A program made the position numbers and the translations under genes. A DNA stretch of 64,000 nucleotides from Rhynchonema sp. JSB1_4 (taxonomy: Eukaryota; Nematoda; Chromadorea; Monhysterida; Xyalidae): the NCBI GenBank assembly GCA_030248065.1, contig JASAMV010003287.1, positions 62,001-126,000 on the forward strand. Reading direction: 5' to 3'. Each line of letters starts with the position of its first letter. Positions within the stretch are counted from its first letter, which is position 1. The notes under the pieces were generated by a model. It was not told where the DNA came from, did no database searches, and worked only from the letters and a program-made list of their open reading frames with translations. Below, piece after piece: positions 35,906-47,469 of this stretch.

Positions 35906-38900
35906 TCATCTGCTGCTATGAGAGCTGGATCTGGAAGTGGTCGAATTGTCCTTGCTGCTGCCGCCATCCGTGCTGTTCTGACTGCTATCACGGTCAAGCA
36001 CGTGTAGCCTGAAGCACAAAGGCAACTCACGTTTGATGCACAGAGACGATTATTTTGAGCCTTTCTCATCTATTCACCACATTTTATCAGGACGACTGTG
36101 AGTACAACATCAAAAAAAAAACTCAGTATTCATCCTTTTCTTGGCCTGATTCACTCATTAGATTTTCAAGAGGTTGTTGGGGTACGTTACTACATATTGA
36201 CTCACTTTTGTTTTTGCTCGCTTTTATGAGGACTGCGAAACATTTTACAGTGACATGATACAAGTGTCTCAGGGCTCAAACAAATAATATCAGTCAGGAA
36301 AGCTGGTGAATTGTTCCATTGGATGAATTTAAAGTAACTCACATGAAGCGTCAGCATCGTTTCATTCTCCACACATTTCCCACTCCCTGCCCTGCCCAAC
36401 CAAGCATACCTGAGATTCATGGGTAATCTAGCGAAAAACGGATGTTCCAATGCCTGCCGCATGGTGATCCGTTGTGACGGTTCGTACTCCAACATCCTAC
36501 TGACCAGATCGAACAGTTCTTCGTGCTCGGCATCGGATGACAACATGTACCTCTGCAATGGAAACGCGATTGAAAAAAGGGAACGCATAAAAAGACAATA
36601 GAAAAGCATAACAAAAGAAATAAAAAAAATTTAACCCCTTCACTGACCCTGAGCGGTTTGCAATTTTCTCTTACGTATCGTCCGCCAGAGCTCTTGTCGT
36701 CCCAGTCTAGCCGGCCGTGATAGAAGTATTTCGTTCTGCAGCAAAAAAAATCAAACATAAAACGGAAGAAAACTAGAAATAAATTCAAACAAAAAGAAAG
36801 AGAGAAAACGCACTTTGTCTTCCTGCACATTCGGTACGGCAATGGACCGAGTATGCGCTCCATCATGGCCAAATGTTCGCGATTGTCGTGCGTCTGGAAG
36901 AGCGTCAGGCCGAGATACAGCTCGAACATGATACAGCCGACCGACCACACATCGCACGGTTGCGCCCAGCCGAGTTCTGAAATCGGTGAATAAATAATAC
37001 GATACTTCGTCATGCAGCACTGACAGACAGGTAGGCAGATAACATAACATTGTAAAAATTACGAAACAAACAGCCACACTGCAACTCTCTGATCCGGCAA
37101 AACGTTTTTGGTCATAAGACACACACAGCCATCAATCAATCACCGAGCCAAGCCGACGCGGACTAACAAAAAAAGACGCGACAGGCTGCCACGAACACTT
37201 TGAACACGATTGCGCCAACTTAAAGGCCAGTCTCCCACCATTCAACAGGAAAAAGTAACTCGTCTCAAAGTGCAGAATATCAATCACAACAAAGAAACAA
37301 CGAACGATGCAACCGTTGCCAAGATCATACCTAGAATGACTTCGGGCGCCCTGTAATGTCTCGTTGAGACGATCGTCGAGTGATGTTCGTGGTCGAACGT
37401 GGCCGAACCGAAGTCGATCAGTCGCACATTCGTGTCGCGCACCACGCGGTACTCTTTTCTCTGCAAATAACAATCGACCTATTACTGAAAATTTATTTTT
37501 TATTAAGATTATTTCGTGGAAATTTATCAGAAATCAACAGTAAAAGTGCATCACGCAAATGAACCAAGATGACGAGCAAAAGTCGGATGACTGTGTGACA
37601 GCATCAAGCCCAGCACTGCCGCTCACGTAAATTCATCGAAACTCGCTGTGAACACGACAGTAAACTTTGTCGAGATAACCTTCCTAACAAAAAAAGCATG
37701 ACAACCTTCCAGACGCACCCTTTTCGGATCAGGCACCATGTCGTATTCGGAATTATTGAAGAGAATATTCTCCGGTTTCAGATCAGTGTGTGTGAGCCGA
37801 TTGTCGTGCATAAATCTGACGGCGTAGACTAATTGATAGGAAATGTGTCGCACGTGCTCGATCGGATACGGATGGTAGTTGTTGGCTTTCTGCAGCAACA
37901 TATTGCGTTATAAAATCAAAAACATTAGGCAACAAATGCTTTATGTAACAGGTTTTTATTTGAACGCTGCTCGCATGTTTTGCCTTCATCTGCGTAATCG
38001 GCGACAACCGTCCCCATCCACCGCAACAAATGTTTCACGGGTTGCGCAAAAATGCGCCGACTTGAGTGCATTGTTGATACAGCCTCTTCTCCGCATTTAT
38101 AAAAAACAAAAAAACCCACCAAAAAGTCAAAAACACTCAGTCCAAGTAGATCGAACAACAAGCACATGTGACCGTAGTAGTCGAACCAGTCCAGTAACTC
38201 TATCCACAAGCTGCAAATGAAAAAAATGGTGACCTTTTTGTGCAAGAGAAAATAAATTCCGAAATACCGAGATATCAGAAACGTGAATAAAACGGCACAA
38301 ACTATTTCGCTTTTGGGTCGTGCTCCTGCATCTTCCTGAGCACGTTGATCTCCAACTTGGCCGCCTCTCGGTATTTGTTCACATTTTTGATGATTTTGAG
38401 CGCCAATCGACAGCTAGAGTCCTTGGAATCAGACGAATTATTGTCGACCACCTCGACCACTTTGCCGAACGTGCCCTCGCCGAGCGTACGCACGATCTCA
38501 TCTGCGATGGAAGTGATCAAGTTTGGATAGGGTAGGACTTTCATAAAATGCCGTTTTGATCAACGATCATCAATCATTTTCAGCTTGTACCGGCTTACTG
38601 AAATACTCATTTCTGGCGCATTTTCTGTGCGTCACACGAAAGTACCATGAAAATTCCGCTGAAAGAAAGCAGCTCTTATCGCGTTGTGCAACAACGCTCA
38701 TACGCCTGGCACCAATGTGCTAAATTTTCAACACACAACCCGAAAATCGGCTAATTCTTTTAGCCATCACCGTTAACGCAAATCGTCGACTGTGGTCGTC
38801 AACTCAAGCCGCCCTGAATATGAGCGCGAGAAATATAAAGGCGGCATTAGAGCTGAATTCACGATGAGAGTAGAAGATGCGCGTTGACGGCATGAGTATA

Positions 38901-41900
38901 AGCCTCCAAATCAATCACGAACACGCCCACTCACATCTATCCCGTACACGATCACCCGCTTTGTATATCAAATGTCCATCGGGGTCATTCTTGATTGGTG
39001 GCCTGATGGCGGGCGGTGCACCGACGTTCGGTTGCTGCGCACTGTTGTTGTTCGTGGTCGCACTGGTTTGGTCGGCGGTGATCTTGTGCGATTGGATCGC
39101 TGCCTGACTCGTCACCACCGATGTGGCCGCACCGCTCTAAAGGTGGTAGACAGTGAAACATTATGATCAACAGTGGTCCACATTTTTGCAAAATGAAAAT
39201 CGGGTTTGAAACACGGATACGTTTCGGTGAGTATGTACTGTTAGGCAACTGCAAGCCAAACCTAGTTGTTAATGCATAAGCTTCAAACCTACCCAAACAT
39301 GCTTGAGCCGAGTGGCAAACCAGACCAGCGGGTGTCGGGTCTCATGTGAGAAACGATGATGGTGGTGCGGGTTCAGGTAGGCCCCTTCACCACGCCCATT
39401 GTTGTTGGTGTTACTGGTGGGGCTAATGGCCGACGGTTGATGTTGCTGGTAGTACTTTATGCGCATTCTGCTGACTGTTGCGATTTAATGGTGGCTACTC
39501 GTGAGATTGCGAGTAACATCATCATCATCATTGTTCGCGATTCACTTTTGTAGACACGCACGATTAGAATATTATATTATTGTTGGCGTCGTAACAACAA
39601 CATAAGAATCGCGGGGGCACTATTGGCGCTTAGTCACAAGCGCTAGTTGGTAGTAGATAAGCAGCTGCTGACTATTCGTCATATCTGGTGGTGTGCGTGG
39701 GATCCTGGACGTACATACAATAGGTACGTTGTAGTTGAACCTGTTTGGGTTAGGCTGCATGTGTGATTGGACTTTTGAGCGCAGTTAGTGAGAGCCCTAG
39801 GCGCCAACCAGGGTGTCTATACGCAAACCTGTAAAAATATGTATTGACTACTGCTATAAAAGCTGATAAGATGAAATACTATTATTTCCCGGTGGCTGGG
39901 GTAGGTGGGCAATTCCACGCGCAGCGAAAACAGAACCAAACCAGAGCACCGACCGATAACACGGAAACATGCGCATCAAAAGGTACTGCGTATCAGACTT
40001 GACAGTCTCGCCCCGGATCTCTAAACCATCCGTGTTTTGCGTTTTAACCCACAAAACCGCCGAGGTCAAACACACATTTCGACACAACAAATAACTCCGT
40101 TATGTGAAAAATTGACGCATCCATTTCTTAATCGTTTTTCGACTGACTCGTGAAAGGCATGCCAATTATAACTATAAGTGTGCCGTGTGGTGGCTTGAGA
40201 TCGATCGGTTAATAACCGGCGGCCAATTGAGACAATCTGGGGATTAAGGACGTTCCTTCATCTTCACGTATAGGAGCGCAGAAGGAGTGAATCGAACATT
40301 TTGACTAAATGTGTAAACCAGCGCATCGAAACCTATTTCACGATACCAGGCGCAATGGACACATTCTATGATTTTATGATTATCAGTTACGAAAACAAAA
40401 ACGACTAATAAATGCCAGTTGGGTGGATCTGTCTGTATTGAACACAACCAACAGGTATACCTACATTACACAAGTACGTTTTTGTTTGGATAAAATTATA
40501 CACTTGGTTGGATACACCACTTCACACTGTCGAGGTGCATTAACCACCACCACGACTTGACTGGTGGCTGGATCGTTAACAGGCTCACGGATCTGGTTAG
40601 ATACATTGATATGACGATATCAGTTGCGCAAAAGATGTTGGGCCGTTGTTTTTTCATAAAATCAATGCGCACACCTAACAGCAAACAACGGCAAACTACC
40701 ACATGACCAGCCCGACTGGATCACATATCCACGCGAAAAGACAAATATATATAAATCCAAGTGAAAGTGATAACAAGACGGTAGTGCGTTGAACAGATTG
40801 CATATGGTGATATAATAACCAATAATGCGCATCTGTGGCACAACTATACACACATGCAGACTTTGTTGCTGCCCGTGCACATCGGGGCGCAAATCGAATT
40901 GTAAATTTGCCAGCCAGTCAGAAACACTAAACACGATTTGGTATTGGATCTCGATTTCACAATGTTGTTTGCCAGTAAATGCGTTAAACTGTGCCATCCC
41001 AGCCATGAACAGGATGTCGTCACGGCACAACATAGAGAGAGAGTCAACCACCCAACAATCAGCACGGTACGGTGGTAATGGCGGACCAAGTACAGCGCGC
41101 CAAGTCACCGATCCCGAACGCGTGCACGCAAGTCAATCGATCTGCCCAATCTATATAATGTAGCTGTTGCACAGTACAAGTGCTTCACGGTCGTCACAGC
41201 TGTGCACGCTGGAACGAACACGCCGCCGACAAGGCAGACGAAAAAATGAGGTAGACGCAGGTATATACAGTCGATGCTTTTTTCTAATCTACAACATCCA
41301 TGTGCAAGGCAATCACACTGAACGGCTGAGTGGCCATCGAACCAATCTATTGAGTCGAGACGAGAGACAGACGAGTTTGCGTAAGGCAGCAACAACAATA
41401 ACAGCAGCCAAGTAGTAACACAATGATAATCTACATGTGCAGCACCCAGCCAGGTACGACACATGATGCAATTTACCGACTCTTCTTCATCTCGATCACT
41501 CTCACTGTTGTTGCCCGTTGTTTTCCTTTCATCAAATTCAATTTCGCCGCCAAGAAGTCACCACAGGAGCGCAGTGAGAGTGAACGCGCTATAGGTGTAG
41601 GTACGCCGCCTGCAGCGGTTAATTTCCGAACAACGCACAACAAAGTAGTACCTGCGCTACATAACATGTATGACCGAATGCGCATATTGTGTTCGCTTTT
41701 GCAAAGTTTGCATCTCTGATGGATGACGTTGCCCGCCGTCAGAGATACGATCTGCTACCGCAAGAACACAAACTTTGAACGTTATTACACTTCTTGTTCA
41801 CATATACGCATGCATGGTTATCTCACTGACAATATTTGTGCGCATGTTAGGCACAAATTTTTATGAAATCGACATGTGGCTGTTTTTACCTCCACAAGTA

Positions 41901-44900
41901 TAATTGCACACAAGTTATACATCGCCGTCACGCTATGTACTATCATTGATCTACAGTCCTAAGATCTGATCAGAGCTCACGGCCATAAAACTGTTTCACT
42001 GTATGCGGCGTGCTGCGCTCTGCTTTGACTTGACACTGAGCAGCTCACATTAATCGCACAAATAATTGTTGTACGCGCGCATGTATAGCACATGTCAAAT
42101 GTTACGGGGGAAACGGGTCACACCTGTAAGATGCATGCAGTAGTCAGTCAGCATCAGCGGTTTACAACCAGCACACCATATGCATTAATTCTGATTCACA
42201 TGCGATTAATGATCACAGAAAGTCGATGTGCAGGCATGAATCACATGACCACTCACCGTGGCAATTGTGGATGTATTGAGCGAATCGTACGGACTGGTCG
42301 CACCGTCCAGAGCGTCCGGCTTGGTGGTCGCGGCGGTCGAACACAGCACCGCGGCGGCACTAGCGACCGGATGGACACCTTCGGCGATGGTGTGTCCGTG
42401 GAAGGCGGCAGTGACGCCGGCGACTTGATTGGCCAGAGCCGCGTCGATGGCGGCCAATTGTGAACCGGTCGGGATTCGATTCGTGTTCGACTGAGCGGTG
42501 CCTGACTGCGTGCTGTCACCATTGTTGTTCACACCGCGGTTGGATCGCGACCCCTTGGCCGCTCGAGAGCTGACTTGTGCGAGCAGTTGTTGTGTTTGCG
42601 TGGATCGACGTCGATAGGCAGATTGTGGCGATTGCGGCAGTTCGATCCCACCGGCCGTCCGATAATGCGGACCGGACGTGGCCGTGGGGACGGCCGTCGA
42701 CACCGGGGCCTGGACCCAGATCGGGCCGCTCGGCTGCGAGTACGCGATTGGCAAGTGTTTGGACGATGTGACCGGCGCGGTGCCGAACGACTGTTTGTTG
42801 ACACCGATCGATGGCAAGATCAACGACCCATCGAGTGCGCTCATCAGCGTCGACGTCTGTTTGGGCGATTCGGCTTCGAATTCGGCATTCGCCATTTTCA
42901 CATAGTCATCGGGCGTCATGATCATGAGTGCGTCCCAGCAATGCCACGAATAGTACAGATTGGGATCGGAGACCGATCGGCGCAACGGCACCAAACGTCC
43001 GCGACGACGCGACTGACGGGCTTTGACGGCTAGCGCGGCGGCGACGCCCGGCTGGCGCATACGCTTCTTGCGCGGCGACGCCACAAACGTGCGAATGGGC
43101 AACGCTGATTTAGCGGTGACAGACGTACTGGTGCTTATCGTACTGGTGGCCGGCGACTTGCTGCCGTGCACAATGTGTTGCGGTGTTGGCAAGTGGTAGG
43201 TGGCATCTAATTGGGGAGTTGGTGCCATTGAGTGCACACGTTCCGTTGACGTCGCAGCGGCCAGGTTCGCACTCGACTCGCTACTTGTCGTCAGTTGTTG
43301 TTGTTGTTGTTGATTGTTGGTAGCAGCACTTGCCGCCTCGTTATGTACACTGGCCGCAGCAGCAGCACCGACAGTGGCGTACGTTGACTCAACCGTACTG
43401 ACGTCAACCAATGGCAATGTGGTCGGGGGTGCCGGTTTGGCTGGTGCTGGCGCAGTTGCGCTTGTGTCGACCGCGTTACACGTGGCGCCCAGCACAAATC
43501 TCGTTATCTGCTCTTGTTCTCTGGTAATTGTTGGCACCGACGACAAATTATTACCGCCAGTCGCGCCGGCCGTTTGCGCGGTCGTTGTGTTCGAGTTTTT
43601 CTTCTCTGAGGGACCGCCCACGCCGATCGAATTTGATGTGAGCGAAATTTTACGCGCCAGTTCGGGCTTGGACGGCCGCCTGTGCACGTCGTCGGCTGTG
43701 ACACATTCGCAGGGTGGCATGTCAGTGGCTGATGAGCAAATGATAACACTGGAACCGGTCGCTTGTTGGATGTCGGTGGCGCTGAGCGGTGGCACTTCCC
43801 CACGTGAATCCTTGCGTCCGACCAGTCCAATTGTGACCGCCGGCATTGAATGTTTCTCGCCCGATGGCTTGCGCTGCAACGCCGCCGCAATATTGTCCAA
43901 CCGTTCGGATCGCGGCTGTTGCAGCTGCACGGGCGTGCTGGTCGTGAATATGGGCGCCGACTCGGTGACTCCATTCATGACGCAATTGGCCGCGCCGGAT
44001 TCGGTCGGTTTGCTGACGGTCGTCTCCACAAGGGCCGACTCTTCGACGTTCTCTTTGTGGTCCGACGACCGGGACTCAGCCCAATTGCGCACCGATTGCG
44101 TGTAGACGGCACGTTGCGGCAATCGAAACGAATAGTAGTGAACGGCGGCAGCGGAGTGCGCCCGTGCGTCCGCGGCCTCGTCACTCGACTGCGAATGCGT
44201 GGGTGGTGGCCGACGAAATCTGCTGATTCGAGGCGCCGGCGGTGGAGAGGACTTTGTGTCGATGTTCGCGCTGCCGGGCGTGTGTCGCAGATGTTTCAGT
44301 ACGGTGGAGGAGGAACCGGGCGGTTTTGAAAGACTGTCAGCTATCGACGATTGATTGTATTTGGCGTACCCGTTGCCGCCGCCCGAATGAGTGGCGCTGC
44401 GATTTCGTACGAACGCCTGCGACGATGTGGCGGATCGTGATGACGACGATGGCGGTTGTTGACCGTATTCGATGTCCGATGCGCGACGTCGAACGAACGG
44501 CGGTGTGTTAACGATGGAATCAATCGCACTGTCGTCCAGCGACACGCCTGCAACGACGATTCGTCAATCGCTAATCGCTTGTCACAATCTCAGAACCACA
44601 AATCAGGGCTTATGGCAATGTCGTCAAATCATGTCGTCGCATCTGGTCGTCAAATTACATCTATTATTTGCGCGCTCATTTGGGGCCCGTGTATTATTGC
44701 TTGTCGGACCACACGATTTGACGACAAAACGATTAGCCCAAATCAGGGCACAAAAAAGATGACACCCACCTTGATGAAAACGGCTAGCTGTTGCTGTCGA
44801 CGACGAACCGGATTGAGCAAACGGCACGAAGCCAGACGAGAATAAGGTCGTCGCGGGAATGATTACGTATGAAGTGTCGGGTGTGACTGGCTATGTTGAA

Positions 44901-46067
44901 ATTGAGCTGTGTTGTCGACGATTGTAATGCGAATCAGATGTGTTGAAAACAGCGGTTCACTGTCGTTGGCGGTTGAGGGCTGCGCTGACGATGGTAATTG
45001 GCGTTGAGCAGCAACGGAAACGTGCTGCATTGAGCACGCCGCACAAAAAACAACTCGAGTGCGCGAGTTGAACGAAACAAACAACTCTTCAGTTCAACCG
45101 TCCGCAAAGACGGCACATTGTTGAAAATATTAGATTCCGTTGGCGGAAAGGTTCCAGTTGTTTGCAGCTAGCGGTCGCCAGAGCAGCAATAATATGATGA
45201 CGGACGTCAGCGGCTTAACGTGGGCGCCCACGAAACACACGTTGAAAGAAAATGTTACAGCAACATTCGGTCGGTCGAATAGCAGAATGTGGTGGTTGCG
45301 TGTGCAGCAGCGGCAACGCAATGCCGGTTCGTGTAGTCCGCTGACTATTGCATCACGAGACTGGCTTTTGACGGTTTGCCGAAGTTTTCGCAAAAGTGCA
45401 AGTTTTTGTGTCTCGACTCGACATCGGAGGCCAGCAGCATACCACGAAACAAGCAAGCTACGGGCCAGTAGCAACAGTATGGACTGAATTTGTGAAACGA
45501 CTACACTAGGTAGTCCACAAAACGTCTACAGCGGCAACAACAACACTATTGGTGCAGCTGCAGCTGTACAATGCCGAATGAACCATTAGGGAGCCGCGTG
45601 GCACGCGCCATATGTCATCACCAGTATGTACAGCAGTGGCGCTGTGGAGCCAATGGGAACATTGTGAACTAGGGTGCTGTGTGCGCCAAGCGCTTACAAT
45701 GCGGGGCGGTTCACTGAACCACGGAGCATTCTGGTTGTAAAGAAGTACAATGCTGGCGCGCAGCTGCGCCGTATTATTACGGCACACACAAGACGCAGAG
45801 AAACAAAATGTTGTGCGGCGTTGAAGTAGCGCACGCACAAGTTATGGCGTTGTCGTTGTGAAACGGACACAACAGCTGCTGCTCGACGACTGCTGACGAC
45901 AATACGGAAGGTTGACCGGGTGTACTTGAAGTGTGAACTCTTGCGTCCAGTACGCTCTTGATGCGACGACGTAATCGGTGCGAACGACGACTCGTTAAAT
46001 TCGACTCATTAATGATTGTTTGCAAGGGTCGTTCGTCGATCGTCGTTCCGTAACGACTTTTCGACAT
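35906..46067 (-). CDS. CLK: LAMMER/CLK dual-specificity kinase, long form (eleven exons, about 1240 residues)
   Basis: CLK/Doa kinases phosphorylate SR splicing factors in the nucleus. Exons: 45926-46067 (first exon, inferred), 42257-44547, 38935-39136, 38303-38501, 38120-38210, 37719-37889, 37331-37460, 36814-36976, 36648-36735, 36410-36552 and 35906-36008. Phases chain throughout. The kinase domain begins at [19 protein letters not shown], with Gly loop GEGTFGKV, Lys in LALKIIKNV, catalytic loop [12 protein letters not shown] (HTD, normal for this family), [12 protein letters not shown], activation segment [12 protein letters not shown], the intact [11 protein letters not shown] signature, and C-lobe [11 protein letters not shown]. 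It ends in a short Ser-rich tail ([11 protein letters not shown]). The N-terminal 811 residues are low-complexity, mostly from one 2.3 kb exon rich in Ser, Thr, Ala, Pro and Gln with a six-Gln run. Alternative starts are described separately. Confidence 0.88.
39293..39466 (-). CDS. Candidate alternative first exon of the LAMMER kinase (short isoform)
   Basis: An ATG-initiated 58-codon exon ([16 protein letters not shown], with HHHH further in, ending LKHVW) ends at a GG|GTAGG donor in phase 0. The next kinase exon (38935-39136) accepts phase 0, so splicing yields a kinase of about 487 residues without the 811-residue N-terminus. The exon lies 157 bp upstream of that exon, within the intron of the long form. 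An internal-exon reading is disfavoured because the preceding AG would give the wrong phase. Confidence 0.55.
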
Positions 46068-47469
46068 TTACGATCTCAATGGTTGATTCTCCATTGGCTC
46101 AGACAACAGCACCATTGACATTGAAATGGGTGCATGCTTCAGACCACAACCCAAATTAGCAACCGTCTGCTCTGCTGACAGCCCAGATTTGGCGTTGACG
46201 TTTCATAAAAAAGACAAAGTCACGGTCGTTTTAGGTCAAATCGGTTGATGGATTATCTGGTGCGCCCAAACGCTTGCCAGTCAATTCTTTGTCCGTGAAG
46301 ATCTTCAAGAGTCCAATCAATTGCATAGCTCGCCACATAAACATCATAAAAGAAGGGGGTGCTTCTTTTTTTTTTCAGCTGAACAGCTGGCGATATAAGT
46401 CAAAACTTTTACATGTATATATGTGCGCATTTTAGCTGCAGCCAGGTACATCGGCGCAGAAAAACGCCTGCACCGCGCTGTTTGTATGTATGTATTCACC
46501 TCGTGGCTGTTGATTTCGTTAAGCTGTACGAGTTGCGGCTTTGAGTGCGCCCGCACACACGACGTAACACTTATCAAACAGCCGTGGTCAAAAAACCAGC
46601 TTTGTACGCAGTGTGCACTGCTACTACATTACAATACTAACAGTTTCAAAGATGAAGCAGCGTTTCTTTTTGTTTTCATTATTTTCTCCTGTTTGCGATG
46701 GTGCAGATGTGCACATTAAACCACTACTCGGCCTTTTTTGCGAGCCTGTTCGAAAACTGTTCAATAACCAACAGACGTCTGGCTTAGATATGGGATCAAC
46801 ATTGTTCTGGTGTTACATAAGCTTTTGAAGTTGTTGTTGCACAACTGGGTAGACGCCGTTCAATTGAACGCACAAACACTCAACGAACGATTCATTACTT
46901 CATCCAGTTATCGTCGTTGATAAATGACATTTTTTCTATACAATCTCTGGTTTAAGCCCTGCTGGCAGTTTCGGTCGGTCGTAAAAAGCGCCGAGTTGTA
47001 TACATGTAGCTTGTGTCTCTGGTTTATTCTGTAGTTCCTGGTTACCTAGTCACCAAAAACGGTGAATACCCCTGGCGGACAGGCAACACAGCAGTTTTGC
47101 AAACCAGAGAGAGAATGTGATTTGCGTGAAATTCGAGTAGCTCTTCAACGTGCGGCCACCCATAAACCACCAACATACTGTTTCCGCAGAAGAAATGACA
47201 GTTGTCTTGAATTACTGCGTTGGGTTAAAATGTGTCAATTTTTTTGGCTCGCCGCTAATTCCGGTAACTCGGCGTTCTAAAGGTGACATTCTTTGCATTT
47301 CCATTCAGGCCACGACCTCTTGCTTGCCTTGGGTAAGTGGTGAGTAAAAAAACTGTGACACCAAGACAACACCAACCAAATAAAAGACGAACTATTCTGA
47401 AACGTATCCGTATTTACTTCCAAAAATAGAACTCAAACTTCAGCATCCAACCGAACCCACCCCGCAAAC

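Noticed and set aside
40662..41464. Minus-strand open frames of 148 and 119 codons inside the kinase intron
   Set aside because: Hydrophobic but with no family motif and no consistent splice phases; treated as chance frames.
42575..44105. Open frames of 150-263 codons on the plus strand opposite the kinase exon
   Set aside because: They are shadows of the 764-codon minus-strand exon, which chains by splice phase to the kinase domain.
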